Shown: piece after piece, positions 1-11,952 of the stretch | How positions within the stretch are numbered: the stretch's first letter is position 1 | How the letters are laid out: each line of letters opens with the position of its first letter | NCBI GenBank assembly: GCA_902519465.1 | Contig: CABYJW010000005.1 | Location: 1 to 52,177 of the forward strand | DNA length: 52,177 nt | Direction of reading: 5' to 3' | Source: an uncultured Pelagibacteraceae bacterium | GTDB lineage: Bacteria > Pseudomonadota > Alphaproteobacteria > Pelagibacterales > Pelagibacteraceae | Translations under genes and position numbers: made by a program | Notes under the pieces: model-generated | What the model was told of the DNA's origin: nothing | The model's input: only the letters and a program-made list of their open reading frames with translations | The model's database searches: none

Positions 1-1059
<1,059 letters not shown>

Positions 1060-1099
1060 CCCAATCTGGTCAAAAATTTTAATTTTGTATAAAAATATT

Positions 1100-1127
1100 T
1101 TGCAAATTAGCGTATTAATTGTATTAT
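1100..1127 (+). promoter_or_regulatory. Predicted sigma70-type promoter of leuA
   Basis: TTGCAA (1100-1105), a 16-base spacer and TATTAT (1122-1127) lie in the ilvC-leuA gap. Transcription would begin near 1134, giving a leader of under 20 bases before the ATG at 1152. This also argues against the upstream TTG at 1119 as the leuA start, because it would fall inside the promoter. Prediction by eye only; AT-rich DNA produces such matches by chance. Confidence 0.45.
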
Positions 1128-1151
1128 ATTTATCATCAAAAATTAAACAAA

Positions 1152-3757
<2,606 letters not shown>

Positions 3758-3775
3758 TTTATTGATATTTAAGCA

Positions 3776-4648
3776 ATGGCAACAAGCAGAGATGATTTTG
3801 GAATAGCTATTCGCTCTGCTTTATTGCAGAGTGGAGCAAAACAAAAATTTTCTCTTTTTGTACTGATAATAGCTTCCGCCTTAGTTTTTGCTTTAGATAA
3901 TTTAGAATTAAAACCAATTAAAGCTTTACGAAGTGTGATTAATGATGGGGTATATCGTTTATCTGCGATATCTTCTTCTCCAATATCTTTTGCATCTGCC
4001 TCTAAAAGTTTTTTGTCAAATCATTTTAATATTTATAGAGAAAATGAAGAATTAAAGAAGAAAATAGAATTACTCGAAAAAGATAGATTTGATACTCTTT
4101 ATCTTCAAACAGAAAATAATCAATTACAAGAAGTTTTAGAACTAGATAAAACAACGTCCTATTCAACAGTTGGCGCAAAGATAATGTTGGACAAAAACAG
4201 TCCATACTTGAACTCTGTTGTAATAAACAAAGGATCAAATGTTGGGATAAAACTTGGAATGCCAGTATTGAACAAAGGAAATTTAGTTGGAAGAATAGTC
4301 GAAGTTAATTATATTTCATCAAGAATTTTATTATTAAACGATCTAAATAGTAAAATTCCTGCTGTAATTTCTCCATCTGGGGAACAAGCTATTCTCTCTG
4401 GTATAGGCCAAAAAAACCCTACATTAGAATATCTTCCTGATGGTTTTCAAAACGTAGATGATCTTACAGTTTATACATCTGGGAAAGACGGTGTTTTGTT
4501 TCCGGGGATTTCAATAGGGAAAATTATAAGGGACGAAGATGACGAAAGTGAAGAAGGCAGGATTAGAGTTAAACTTTTTAGTGATCCTACCCAGGTTCTT
4601 TATGTAAATGTTGTCTTAGATAAATCAAATGATGAAGAGGCGAAATAA
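3776..4648 (+). CDS. mreC: Rod shape-determining protein MreC
   Basis: Periplasmic scaffold of the elongasome that links MreB/MreD to PBP2. The 290 residues have a cytoplasmic tail, one transmembrane helix at about 25-45 (SLFVLIIASALVFAL), a coiled coil at about 88-125 rich in Glu/Leu/Lys, and the two-beta-barrel MreC core after that, including the characteristic NSPYLNSVVINKGSNVGIK-like stretch near residues 140-160 and a GMPVLN turn. The stop abuts the mreD ATG with no gap, implying translational coupling. It is the second gene of the elongation cluster. Confidence 0.95.
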   Translation: MATSRDDFGIAIRSALLQSGAKQKFSLFVLIIASALVFALDNLELKPIKALRSVINDGVYRLSAISSSPISFASASKSFLSNHFNIYRENEELKKKIELLEKDRFDTLYLQTENNQLQEVLELDKTTSYSTVGAKIMLDKNSPYLNSVVINKGSNVGIKLGMPVLNKGNLVGRIVEVNYISSRILLLNDLNSKIPAVISPSGEQAILSGIGQKNPTLEYLPDGFQNVDDLTVYTSGKDGVLFPGISIGKIIRDEDDESEEGRIRVKLFSDPTQVLYVNVVLDKSNDEEAK

Positions 4649-5164
4649 ATGGCTATAAATGTAAAAGGCTTCAAGGATGGTTTATTAAGATCATTACCAT
4701 TAATTATATTGATTTATGTAAGTATTTCAGAGTTTCAAACCCAGTTTTATTACTGGAAAATATTCTCTTTTAATCTTCAATTCATAATAATTTATTATTG
4801 GGTATTAAGAGACCCATCTATCCTGGGATACGGGTTTATATTTTTGTGTGGACTTATTAATGATGTGGTGTTGAGTTTAAATCTTGGAACAAGCCCACTT
4901 TCTTATTTATTTGTATCTCTTGTAGCCGCTTATATAAGAGCAGCAACTGTAAGAAGCACTCTAATATCAGATTGGTTTACTTTTGTAATTGCAGTTATGG
5001 GAGGTAATTTCATTACATTTATTTTAATCAAAAATTTTTCAGATGTTGGCGTAACTTACGCTGACTTATTCTACAACTCATTATTTACTTTTATATTATA
5101 TCCAGTCTTCTGGTTTATTTTTGAATTATATAAAAGAGGTATTTCTTTGAGGCTATATGATTAA
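4649..5164 (+). CDS. mreD: Rod shape-determining protein MreD
   Basis: Small polytopic inner-membrane subunit of the elongasome. The 171 residues contain about five hydrophobic helices with short loops. The motif FLCGLINDVVLSLNLGTSPLSY in the middle resembles the conserved GLxxDxxxxxxLGxxxL segment of MreD. Sequence conservation in this family is weak, so position between mreC and mrdA carries much of the assignment. It starts directly after the mreC stop, and its end overlaps the mrdA start by 8 bases. Confidence 0.9.
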   Translation: MAINVKGFKDGLLRSLPLIILIYVSISEFQTQFYYWKIFSFNLQFIIIYYWVLRDPSILGYGFIFLCGLINDVVLSLNLGTSPLSYLFVSLVAAYIRAATVRSTLISDWFTFVIAVMGGNFITFILIKNFSDVGVTYADLFYNSLFTFILYPVFWFIFELYKRGISLRLYD

Positions 5165-7088
5165 TTCAACCGGTGAAAGTAAATCAAAATTAATAGGTAG
5201 AAGAATGTTTATTATTTCTGCTGCGAAGGCCGTCGTCGTATTTGGCATTCTTGGAAGATTAGTTTCATTACAAATTAATGAAAGCAAAAAATACAAAACT
5301 TTATCGGATAAAAATAGATTTAGAGAATGGAAATTTTCACCACCCAGAGGGACAATAAATGATTTTTATGGAAGACAAATAGCCTCAAATAAACAAGTTT
5401 ACCAGTTACATATTATTCCTGAAAATTCAGAAAATATAGAAACCTTGATGTTTAGATTAAAAAATATTTTAAATTTAACCGACAAAAAAATTTTTAAAAT
5501 AAGAAGAAAAATAAAATCACAAAAACCTTGGGATCCTGTAGTAATATCAGACAACCTAACATGGTCAGAATTCTCAAGAATAAATTTATTTTTGCATGAA
5601 TTACAGGGTGCAGAGCCCATTGTATCAGTTGCAAGACTTTATACCGAACCTTCATCAGCTCATGTGATTGGATATGTATCTAAAGCAAGTAAAAAAGATT
5701 TACAAAACAAGGAATATTTAAAAGATAAGATTACAACGAGTACGAGGGTTGGAAAAACAGGATTAGAGAACAAATTAGACATTCAAGTGTTAGGCGATGT
5801 TGGTTACAAAAGATATGAGGTAAATGCATATGGAAAAAGAATTAAAGAAATTTCAATTAATCCTGGAAAAGCCGGAAAGAATTTTAAAACAACTTTAGAT
5901 CAAGAGGTTCAAGAGCTAGCATCTAATTTACTTAAAGACAAATCAGGTTCTGTTTGCGTAATGGATATTTACAAAGGCGACATCGTTGCTATGGTTTCAT
6001 CTCCTATTTTTGATCCAAACCAATTTGTTCATGGAATAAATAATGAAAATTGGAACAAACTAATCAAACACAGAGACAAGCCACTCATCAATAAATCTAT
6101 AGCCGGTCTTTATCCACCAGGTTCTACAATAAAAAGTTTAGCTGTAATAAGTGCATTAGAAAATGATGTTTTTAATCCCAAAACAGTAATTCGGTGCAAT
6201 GGTTCAATAGAGCTTTATGGTGAAAAATTTCACTGTTGGAAAAAAAAGGGACATGGCTATATGGACATGAGGGAAGGGCTCAAACAATCATGTGACGTAT
6301 ATTTTTATGAAGTTGCAAGAAAACTAGGTATAGACAGATTGTCAGAAACTGCAAAAAAATTTGGCTTAGGCGAAAAAGTTTTAGATGGTTTTATAGAAGA
6401 GCGAACTGGGGTTGTGCCAAATACATCTTGGAAGAAAAAGTTTATTGGTAAAAATTGGTATTTAGGAGAAACATTGCATGCTGGTATAGGACAAGGATAT
6501 TGGCAATCATCACCAATGCAATTGTGTTTAATGACCGCTCAAATTGCAAATGGTGGATATAAAATTAAACCTAGAATTATTTTAAACGATAAAGAAAATG
6601 ATAAATTTAGTGACTTAAATCAATTTATTGAAGATAGAAAATTATTTGCAGACGACGTCGTCAGTCTTTATGATTTTATTTCTAAATTTAGGTACAAAAG
6701 CTTATTTAGAAATCCCGAAAATATTAAATTTGTTATTGATGCTTTGTATGGTGCAACTAATGAACCTGGAGGAACCTCTTATGGATCTAGACTAACAAAA
6801 AAAGGATTTGTATTTGCCGGAAAAACAGGAACGTCACAGGTAAAAAGATTTACCGCGAGACAAAGAGAACTTGAAATCAAAAATGAGGATTTGCCTTACG
6901 AAGATAGAGACCATGCTTTGTTTGTAGCATTTGCTCCTTACAAGGATCCAAGGTATGCAATCAGTGTTGTAATCGAGCATGGAGGCTCCGGTAGTAAAAG
7001 TGCAGCTCCAATTGCCAAAAAGGTTATAAAAAAAGTTTTAGAAAGACATCCTTTAAGAGAGTCACAGGCTAATGGGGAGATAGCTTAA
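5157..7088 (+). CDS. mrdA: Penicillin-binding protein 2 (elongation transpeptidase)
   Basis: Class B PBP that cross-links new peptidoglycan in the lateral wall, working with the glycosyltransferase RodA. The 643 residues have one N-terminal membrane helix (about 18-36), a PBP dimerisation domain beginning at SPPRGTINDFYGR (61-73), and a transpeptidase domain with the active-site serine in PPGSTIKS (Ser323), the second motif SCD (378-380, in place of the usual SxN; SxD is common in PBP2) and KTGTS at 556-560. The ATG overlaps the end of mreD, and the stop shares one base with the rodA start (TAATG). Confidence 0.96.
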   Translation: MINSTGESKSKLIGRRMFIISAAKAVVVFGILGRLVSLQINESKKYKTLSDKNRFREWKFSPPRGTINDFYGRQIASNKQVYQLHIIPENSENIETLMFRLKNILNLTDKKIFKIRRKIKSQKPWDPVVISDNLTWSEFSRINLFLHELQGAEPIVSVARLYTEPSSAHVIGYVSKASKKDLQNKEYLKDKITTSTRVGKTGLENKLDIQVLGDVGYKRYEVNAYGKRIKEISINPGKAGKNFKTTLDQEVQELASNLLKDKSGSVCVMDIYKGDIVAMVSSPIFDPNQFVHGINNENWNKLIKHRDKPLINKSIAGLYPPGSTIKSLAVISALENDVFNPKTVIRCNGSIELYGEKFHCWKKKGHGYMDMREGLKQSCDVYFYEVARKLGIDRLSETAKKFGLGEKVLDGFIEERTGVVPNTSWKKKFIGKNWYLGETLHAGIGQGYWQSSPMQLCLMTAQIANGGYKIKPRIILNDKENDKFSDLNQFIEDRKLFADDVVSLYDFISKFRYKSLFRNPENIKFVIDALYGATNEPGGTSYGSRLTKKGFVFAGKTGTSQVKRFTARQRELEIKNEDLPYEDRDHALFVAFAPYKDPRYAISVVIEHGGSGSKSAAPIAKKVIKKVLERHPLRESQANGEIA

Positions 7089-8212
7089 TGCTTAAGCGAG
7101 GAAGTATTCAATCACACTTAAATTTAAAAGACAAAATACTTGCAATGGATTTTGTATTGCTGAGTTGTATTATTATTTTAGGTTTAATTAGCTTCTTTGC
7201 TATGTACTCTACTGATGGCGGTGAGTTCGCCTATCACACAAAAAGCCATATTGTAAGATTTTTTGTATTTTTTTTATTATTTTTTGCAGCTTCATTTTTA
7301 AAAACAAATTTTTGGTACACTACAAGTATTCCTGTATATATTGGAATTCTAATTCTATTAATTCTTGTAAAATATTTTGGTTTAACATCATCTGGCTCAC
7401 AAAGATGGTTAGACTTGTATTTTTTAAATTTACAGCCATCAGAATTAATGAAGATTGGTTTGATATTATTTCTAGCTAATTATTATCATAGAATTTCTGC
7501 TGGAGATGTTAATAGGATAAGATTTTTATTTAAGCCTCTCGTCGCCTTAATTATACCGTTTATATTAGTTGTCACTCAACCAGATCTCGGAACTGCTTTT
7601 TTAATTGGTGTTGGAGGTTTTATTGTCATTTGGTTAGCAGGGGTTAAAATGAAATATTTTGCTTACTTTGGTTTAATTTTGGTTTCTTTAATGCCTATAG
7701 CAATCTCTTTTTTAAAACCTTATCAAAAATCAAGAATTTTAACTTTTTTAGATCCGAGCAGGGACCCATTAGGTGCGGGCTATCAAATTACACAATCAAA
7801 GATTGCAATAGGATCTGGTGGTTTTTTCGGTAAAGGTTTCCTTAACGGCTCTCAAAGTTATCTTGATTATTTACCTGAAAAACATACTGATTTCATTTTT
7901 ACTTTATTTTCTGAGGAGTTTGGTTTTTTTGGTTCATCAACAGTTTTAGCACTATATGTAGTAATGACCATGAGGATCGTTTCAATTGGAAATATGGTTA
8001 GAGACACTTTTTCGAAACTATATTGTTACACTTTCGCTACAGCCTTTTTTGTTTATGTAGCTGTAAATATGGGAATGGTTCTAGGTTTAATACCCATTGT
8101 GGGCGCACCTTTACCTATACTATCTTACGGTGGGTCTTCAATGATGGCTATGATGCTGGGTTTAGGGATAGCTATGAGTTGTAAAATTCACAAAGATCAA
8201 TCAATAAATTAG
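7088..8212 (+). CDS. rodA: Peptidoglycan glycosyltransferase RodA (SEDS family)
   Basis: Polymerises lipid II into glycan strands during elongation as partner of PBP2. The 374 residues have about ten transmembrane helices. Diagnostic SEDS segments are visible: LQPSELMKIG near residue 119, TQPDLGTAFL near 162, the periplasmic loop with FLDPSRDPLGAGYQ near 220, LPEKHTDFIF near 262, and GAPLPILSYGGSSM near the C-terminus. It is translationally coupled to mrdA through the TAATG overlap. FtsW is the main alternative, but the cluster context and the RodA-type loop favour RodA. Confidence 0.96.
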   Translation: MLKRGSIQSHLNLKDKILAMDFVLLSCIIILGLISFFAMYSTDGGEFAYHTKSHIVRFFVFFLLFFAASFLKTNFWYTTSIPVYIGILILLILVKYFGLTSSGSQRWLDLYFLNLQPSELMKIGLILFLANYYHRISAGDVNRIRFLFKPLVALIIPFILVVTQPDLGTAFLIGVGGFIVIWLAGVKMKYFAYFGLILVSLMPIAISFLKPYQKSRILTFLDPSRDPLGAGYQITQSKIAIGSGGFFGKGFLNGSQSYLDYLPEKHTDFIFTLFSEEFGFFGSSTVLALYVVMTMRIVSIGNMVRDTFSKLYCYTFATAFFVYVAVNMGMVLGLIPIVGAPLPILSYGGSSMMAMMLGLGIAMSCKIHKDQSIN

Positions 8213-8256
8213 TTGATTTTTTTATAATAATTTGCTGAAATTAAAATATATATAAA

Positions 8257-8727
8257 ATGTTTGGTTCAAAAAAAAATACTACACCAAGACCGCTAAATGA
8301 TAGCGGAAGATCACAAGTCAGTGAGTCCTTTGCTTTAGAGGGAACACTAAGAACTTCAGGTGCAATTGACATATCAGGATTAATAAAAGGCGCAGTTTAT
8401 GCAAATGATATAATTATCAAAGAGACAGGTTCGATAATTGGTCCAGTTGAGGCTGATAAAATTGAAATTTACGGACACTTAGAAGGTAAAATTTTAGCTA
8501 AATCTATAGTTATAGGTAGTACGGGAGTTGTCAAAGGAGATATTTTATTTAGCGAATCTTTAAAAACTGAGGAAGGTGCCGATATAAATGGGTATTTAAA
8601 GAAAACTGACAGCACAAGCTTAGAAGCTGAACAAAGTGAATTTAAAGTTGATACAATTGAAACAAGTGACAAAAAAGAAAAAGAAAAATCTAAAAAAGGC
8701 CGTCCTAAAATAGTTGCTAGCAACTAA
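8257..8727 (+). CDS. Bactofilin family protein
   Basis: Bactofilins are nucleotide-free polymerising beta-helix proteins that organise cell-shape or wall enzymes. The 156 residues begin with a flexible tail (MFGSKKNTTPRPLND), then a right-handed beta-helix core from about residue 22 to 110 with repeating short Gly-rich turns (ALEGTLRTSGAIDISGLIKG, GSIIGPVEADKIEIYGHLEG, GVVKGDILF). The C-terminus is a Lys/Glu-rich charged tail. It lies 44 bases after rodA on the same strand, so it probably shares the elongation transcript. The partner molecule cannot be told from sequence. Confidence 0.9.
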   Translation: MFGSKKNTTPRPLNDSGRSQVSESFALEGTLRTSGAIDISGLIKGAVYANDIIIKETGSIIGPVEADKIEIYGHLEGKILAKSIVIGSTGVVKGDILFSESLKTEEGADINGYLKKTDSTSLEAEQSEFKVDTIETSDKKEKEKSKKGRPKIVASN

Positions 8728-8786
8728 ATAAAAGCAGTACAATCTATCACAGTTAAATCGCAAAGCTTTTGATTTAAACTAGAATT

Positions 8787-10034
8787 ATGTCAGATAAATC
8801 ATGTTCATCAGTAGGAATTATTGGAGCGGGTATCCAGGGAGTTTGCACAGGTCTACAATTACTCAAAAAGAATATTCCTACCACAATATTTGATCAAAAC
8901 GACCCAGGTTCTATGGCTTCATATGGAAATGCTGGTCACTTTTCTCCATATGCTGTTGTACAATTGAATAGACCAGATATTTTATATGATGTTCCTAAAA
9001 TGCTTCTAAGTTCTTCAGGACCATTAGCACTCAAGTGGAATTATATTCCAAAAATGCTTCCGTGGATTCTAAGATATTTAAAAAATTGTAACAAAAAATC
9101 TATGTTACATACCGCAAAGTATATGAACCAAATTTTAAGTCTTTCAATGGATGCATACGAAGAAATTTTTCAAGAGATTGATATGACTAATTTAGTGGAA
9201 CAAAAGGGTATAATTTATGTTTGGACAAATAAAAATCTTAAAAGTAGAGAGATGGAGATTAAAATTAGAAAAGATTTAGGTGTAGAACAAAAAATATTAA
9301 CTGTAAAAGAAATTTTAGATTTAGAACCCAAATTAAAACCAGTTTTTTCAGGAGGTTGTTTTTATGATTATGCGTACCACGCAAAAGATCCGCAAGGAAT
9401 AACAAAAAAAATATTTGAACTTTTTTTGAAGCGTGGAGGAAAATTTATTAAACAAGATGTCAAATCTGTTAATCAAACAGGAACAAATAAAACAATCATA
9501 AAAACTGATGAAAAAGATTATGAATTTGAAAAATCAGTTATCGCTTGCGGTGCATTTTCAAAAAAATTTACAGATCAATTAGGAGAAAAAATTCCACTTG
9601 ATACAGAGAGAGGTTATCATGTTCATTTTAAAGGTATGGAAAATTTATTAAGTAGACCAGTTATTTTTCTAGATAGAGGTTTTGGTTTAACACCAATGAA
9701 CCAAGGTCTTAGAGCTGTTGGTACAGTTGAACTTGGTGGACTAAAAAATCCGATATCGAAAAAAAGAATTCAATATATTGTAAATTGTGCTAAAGAACTT
9801 CTACCTCAATTAGGAGAGCATGAAGATGAATGGTTAGGATTTAGACCAACCCTACCTGATTTTTTACCAGTAATTGGTCCCTCAAAAAATAATCAAAATA
9901 TTATTTATGCTTTCGGCCATCATCATCTTGGCTGGACTCTCGGAGCAGTAACAGGAAAAATTGTATCTGGGATTTTAGCAAATGAAAAAACTAATCTAGA
10001 TTTATCTCCTTATAATTCTTTAAGGTTTAATTAA
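8787..10034 (+). CDS. FAD-dependent oxidoreductase, D-amino acid dehydrogenase (DadA)-like
   Basis: Member of the DAO (FAD amine/amino acid oxidoreductase) superfamily. The 415 residues show the FAD dinucleotide motif GIIGAGIQGV at about 9-18, a DadA-like segment SMASYGNAGHFSPYAVVQL at about 42-60, and the C-terminal flavin-contact region GFRPTLPDFLPVIG. DadA enzymes oxidise D-amino acids to 2-oxo acids and pass electrons to the respiratory chain; the true substrate here is unknown. The stop overlaps the next ATG (TTAATG). The downstream hydroxyacid dehydrogenase suggests a two-enzyme path in which a 2-oxo acid is then reduced to a D-2-hydroxy acid (inference). LhgO-type or sarcosine oxidase-type activity is less likely. 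Confidence 0.85.
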   Translation: MSDKSCSSVGIIGAGIQGVCTGLQLLKKNIPTTIFDQNDPGSMASYGNAGHFSPYAVVQLNRPDILYDVPKMLLSSSGPLALKWNYIPKMLPWILRYLKNCNKKSMLHTAKYMNQILSLSMDAYEEIFQEIDMTNLVEQKGIIYVWTNKNLKSREMEIKIRKDLGVEQKILTVKEILDLEPKLKPVFSGGCFYDYAYHAKDPQGITKKIFELFLKRGGKFIKQDVKSVNQTGTNKTIIKTDEKDYEFEKSVIACGAFSKKFTDQLGEKIPLDTERGYHVHFKGMENLLSRPVIFLDRGFGLTPMNQGLRAVGTVELGGLKNPISKKRIQYIVNCAKELLPQLGEHEDEWLGFRPTLPDFLPVIGPSKNNQNIIYAFGHHHLGWTLGAVTGKIVSGILANEKTNLDLSPYNSLRFN

Positions 10035-10981
10035 TGATTAAAGTTGCAGTTTTGGATGATTATCAGAATGTTTTTAAGGAATTTGTCGACATAGAAAAAT
10101 ATAATAATAAATATTCTTTTAAAATTTTTACAAATCCTTTTCAAAATGAAGATGAAGCAATTTTAGAATTGGAAAATTTTGATGCGATATTTGCTATGAG
10201 AGAAAGAACAAAAATATCCAAATCATTAATATCTGGGTTGAAAAATTTAAAATATATAATGACAAGTGGTATGAGAAATAAAGCTATAGATTTAGAAGAA
10301 GCCAAGAAAAGAAATATTATTGTTTGTGGAACCGAAATTAATTCTAATCCGACCGCTGAAATAACTTGGGCTTTAATTCTAGGCTTAATGAGAAATGTGA
10401 AGCAGGAGGTAGACAATATGTTTCAAGGATATTGGCAGACCACTATTGGTCTTGAACTTAAAGGAAAAATTCTAGGAATAATTGGGTTAGGAAAAATAGG
10501 ATCTCAAGTTGCAAAAATTGGTAAAGCCTTTGGAATGCAAGTTGTTGCTTGGAGTGAAAATCTTGATCTTTCAAATGCCAATAAACTTGGAGTACTGCCA
10601 ATTAGTAAAGACGAATTATTTAAACAATCAGATATTATTTCATTACATGTAGTCTTAGGGGATAGGTATAACAATTTAATTTCTGAGAAGGAATTTAAAC
10701 AGATGAAAAAATCTTCATTTTTAATTAATACATCTAGAGGACCAGTAATTAATGAAAAAGATTTAGTAAAAGCATTAGAAGATGACGTTATTGCTGGAGC
10801 AGGACTAGATGTTTATGACATAGAGCCACTACCTCAAGACCACAAACTTAGATTTTTACCGAATGCGCTTTTGTTACCTCACCTTGGTTATGTAACTGAG
10901 GAAAACTATTCCATTTTTTTTAGTCAAATGATGGAAAATCTTGATGCTTGCATAAAAGGTACCCCAAAAAAACAGTTATAA
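10034..10981 (+). CDS. D-isomer-specific 2-hydroxyacid dehydrogenase family protein
   Basis: NAD(P)-dependent reduction of a 2-oxo acid to a D-2-hydroxy acid, or the reverse. The 315 residues carry the nucleotide motif GIIGLGKIG (148-156) and the three catalytic residues of the family: Arg235 in NTSRGPVINE, Glu264 in DVYDIEPLP and His283 in LLPHLGYVTEE. The N-terminus (MIKVAVLDDYQNVF) resembles proteins related to phosphoglycerate and glyoxylate/hydroxypyruvate reductases often annotated only as D-2-hydroxyacid dehydrogenase. It overlaps the upstream DadA-like gene by one base. No ACT domain is present, so SerA is unlikely. Confidence 0.88.
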   Translation: MIKVAVLDDYQNVFKEFVDIEKYNNKYSFKIFTNPFQNEDEAILELENFDAIFAMRERTKISKSLISGLKNLKYIMTSGMRNKAIDLEEAKKRNIIVCGTEINSNPTAEITWALILGLMRNVKQEVDNMFQGYWQTTIGLELKGKILGIIGLGKIGSQVAKIGKAFGMQVVAWSENLDLSNANKLGVLPISKDELFKQSDIISLHVVLGDRYNNLISEKEFKQMKKSSFLINTSRGPVINEKDLVKALEDDVIAGAGLDVYDIEPLPQDHKLRFLPNALLLPHLGYVTEENYSIFFSQMMENLDACIKGTPKKQL

Positions 10982-11068
10982 TAAAGGTAACTATCAGTTG
11001 TATTTTTAATCATAATTTAAGTATATTTATCCACAGTTTTGTGTTTGATTCGTTTTTGAGAGGAAGAG

Positions 11069-11401
11069 ATGAAAAGAATAATTGTTTTATTATTTTTTGG
11101 TTTATTTTTAACTGGTTGTTACTCCAGCTCACTAACCATGGTTGGTCCTGCAACAGGAGTAGCCTCTGGAAAAGTTACTGAGTCTGCTTTAAGCAGCTCA
11201 TTTAATTACGCTGTAAAAAAACAAACAGGTAAATCTGCAACTGAACACATCCTGAGCGAGAGTCAAAATAGAAAACTTGCACAAACTAAAGCTAAGATTA
11301 ACCCTTGTAAAACAAACGAGTCTCTATGTGTAATGTTAAAGACCAGAGTTAATCGTATGCAAAAAAAACTTAGCGGAAAAAATCTACAAGCAAAAAACTA
11401 A
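11069..11401 (+). CDS. Small predicted lipoprotein, first of a tandem pair (unknown function)
   Basis: The 110 residues start with a clear lipoprotein signal, MKRIIVLLFFGLFLTGCYSSS, with the lipobox L-T-G-C at 14-17 and lipidation expected at Cys17. The mature part has a short Gly/Ala-rich segment (VGPATGVASGKV) and then SALSSSFNYAVKKQTGKSATEHIL, which is repeated in recognisable form in the next gene. The C-terminus is basic with two Cys residues. A GAGGAAGAG ribosome site precedes the ATG. Serine or similar residues at +2 predict outer-membrane sorting (inference). I do not recognise a named family. A TTATCCACA nonamer lies at 11027-11035 upstream. Confidence 0.8.
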   Translation: MKRIIVLLFFGLFLTGCYSSSLTMVGPATGVASGKVTESALSSSFNYAVKKQTGKSATEHILSESQNRKLAQTKAKINPCKTNESLCVMLKTRVNRMQKKLSGKNLQAKN

Positions 11402-11502
11402 AATTTAAACTCAACCCTAGGTTTACTTTTACGTAAAACATTTTATTCACAGCTTCAAAGATTAACTTTTAAAAAACCAAACATGTGCTAAGTCAATTAC
11501 AC

Positions 11503-11904
11503 ATGAAACGTATAACTCTTTTGATTCTATCGCCATTTTTTCTAATGGGTTGTTACCAGACCTCCCTTGCTCCTATGTTAGGACCTGCGGCAGGCGCATC
11601 CCAAGGCAGAATAGCTCACTCAGCTATATCAAGTGGAATAAATTATGGTGTAAAAAATCAAACTGGGAAATACCCAATTGAACACATACTAAAACGAGAA
11701 AAAAATAAGATAGCAAAAAAAATTGATTTAATTGAGAAAGAGGTATTAGAAAAATCAATTTATGTAAAAAATACGCTCGTTGACAAAAAAGACGCTTCTA
11801 AAACAAAATGGGTATTGCATCTAAAAGAGATTAAAAATGTAAAAAATCAAGAAGCATTTCTTGCAAACAAACCCAGATATTCATACTGGTCTAAGGCAAA
11901 ATAG
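11503..11904 (+). CDS. Small predicted lipoprotein, second of a tandem pair (unknown function)
   Basis: From the ATG at 11503 the protein has 133 residues; a GTG at 11485 is in frame, but starting there would put six residues before a normal MKRITLLIL signal sequence. The lipobox L-M-G-C puts lipidation at Cys17 of this form. The mature region LAPMLGPAAGASQGRIAHSAISSGINYGVKNQTGKYPIEHIL parallels the upstream protein position by position, indicating a tandem duplication, while the C-terminal Lys-rich tail has diverged and ends in SYWSKAK. It lies 101 bases after the first copy; that gap includes the palindrome TTTTACGTAAAA at 11427-11438 and a TTATTCACA at 11443-11451. Confidence 0.78.
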   Translation: MKRITLLILSPFFLMGCYQTSLAPMLGPAAGASQGRIAHSAISSGINYGVKNQTGKYPIEHILKREKNKIAKKIDLIEKEVLEKSIYVKNTLVDKKDASKTKWVLHLKEIKNVKNQEAFLANKPRYSYWSKAK

Positions 11905-11952
11905 TCTATTTTAATCGTTTAAATATCTTTATAGTTATCATAATCTCTAAAA

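Noticed and set aside
1119-1151. In-frame TTG start extending leuA by 11 residues
   Set aside because: The extra residues are not LeuA-like, and the codon lies within the predicted promoter; the ATG at 1152 is preferred.
11427-11438. TTTTACGTAAAA palindrome as an operator
   Set aside because: Short, AT-rich and without a partner copy; such palindromes are common by chance at this base composition.
11027-11451. A replication origin suggested by two DnaA-box nonamers
   Set aside because: Only two boxes 400 bases apart, no clustered boxes or distinct AT-rich unwinding element, and a third identical match lies inside a permease gene; expected by chance in AT-rich DNA.
11485-11502. GTG start for the second lipoprotein
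   Set aside because: It would put six residues before a standard lipoprotein signal that starts at the ATG at 11503.
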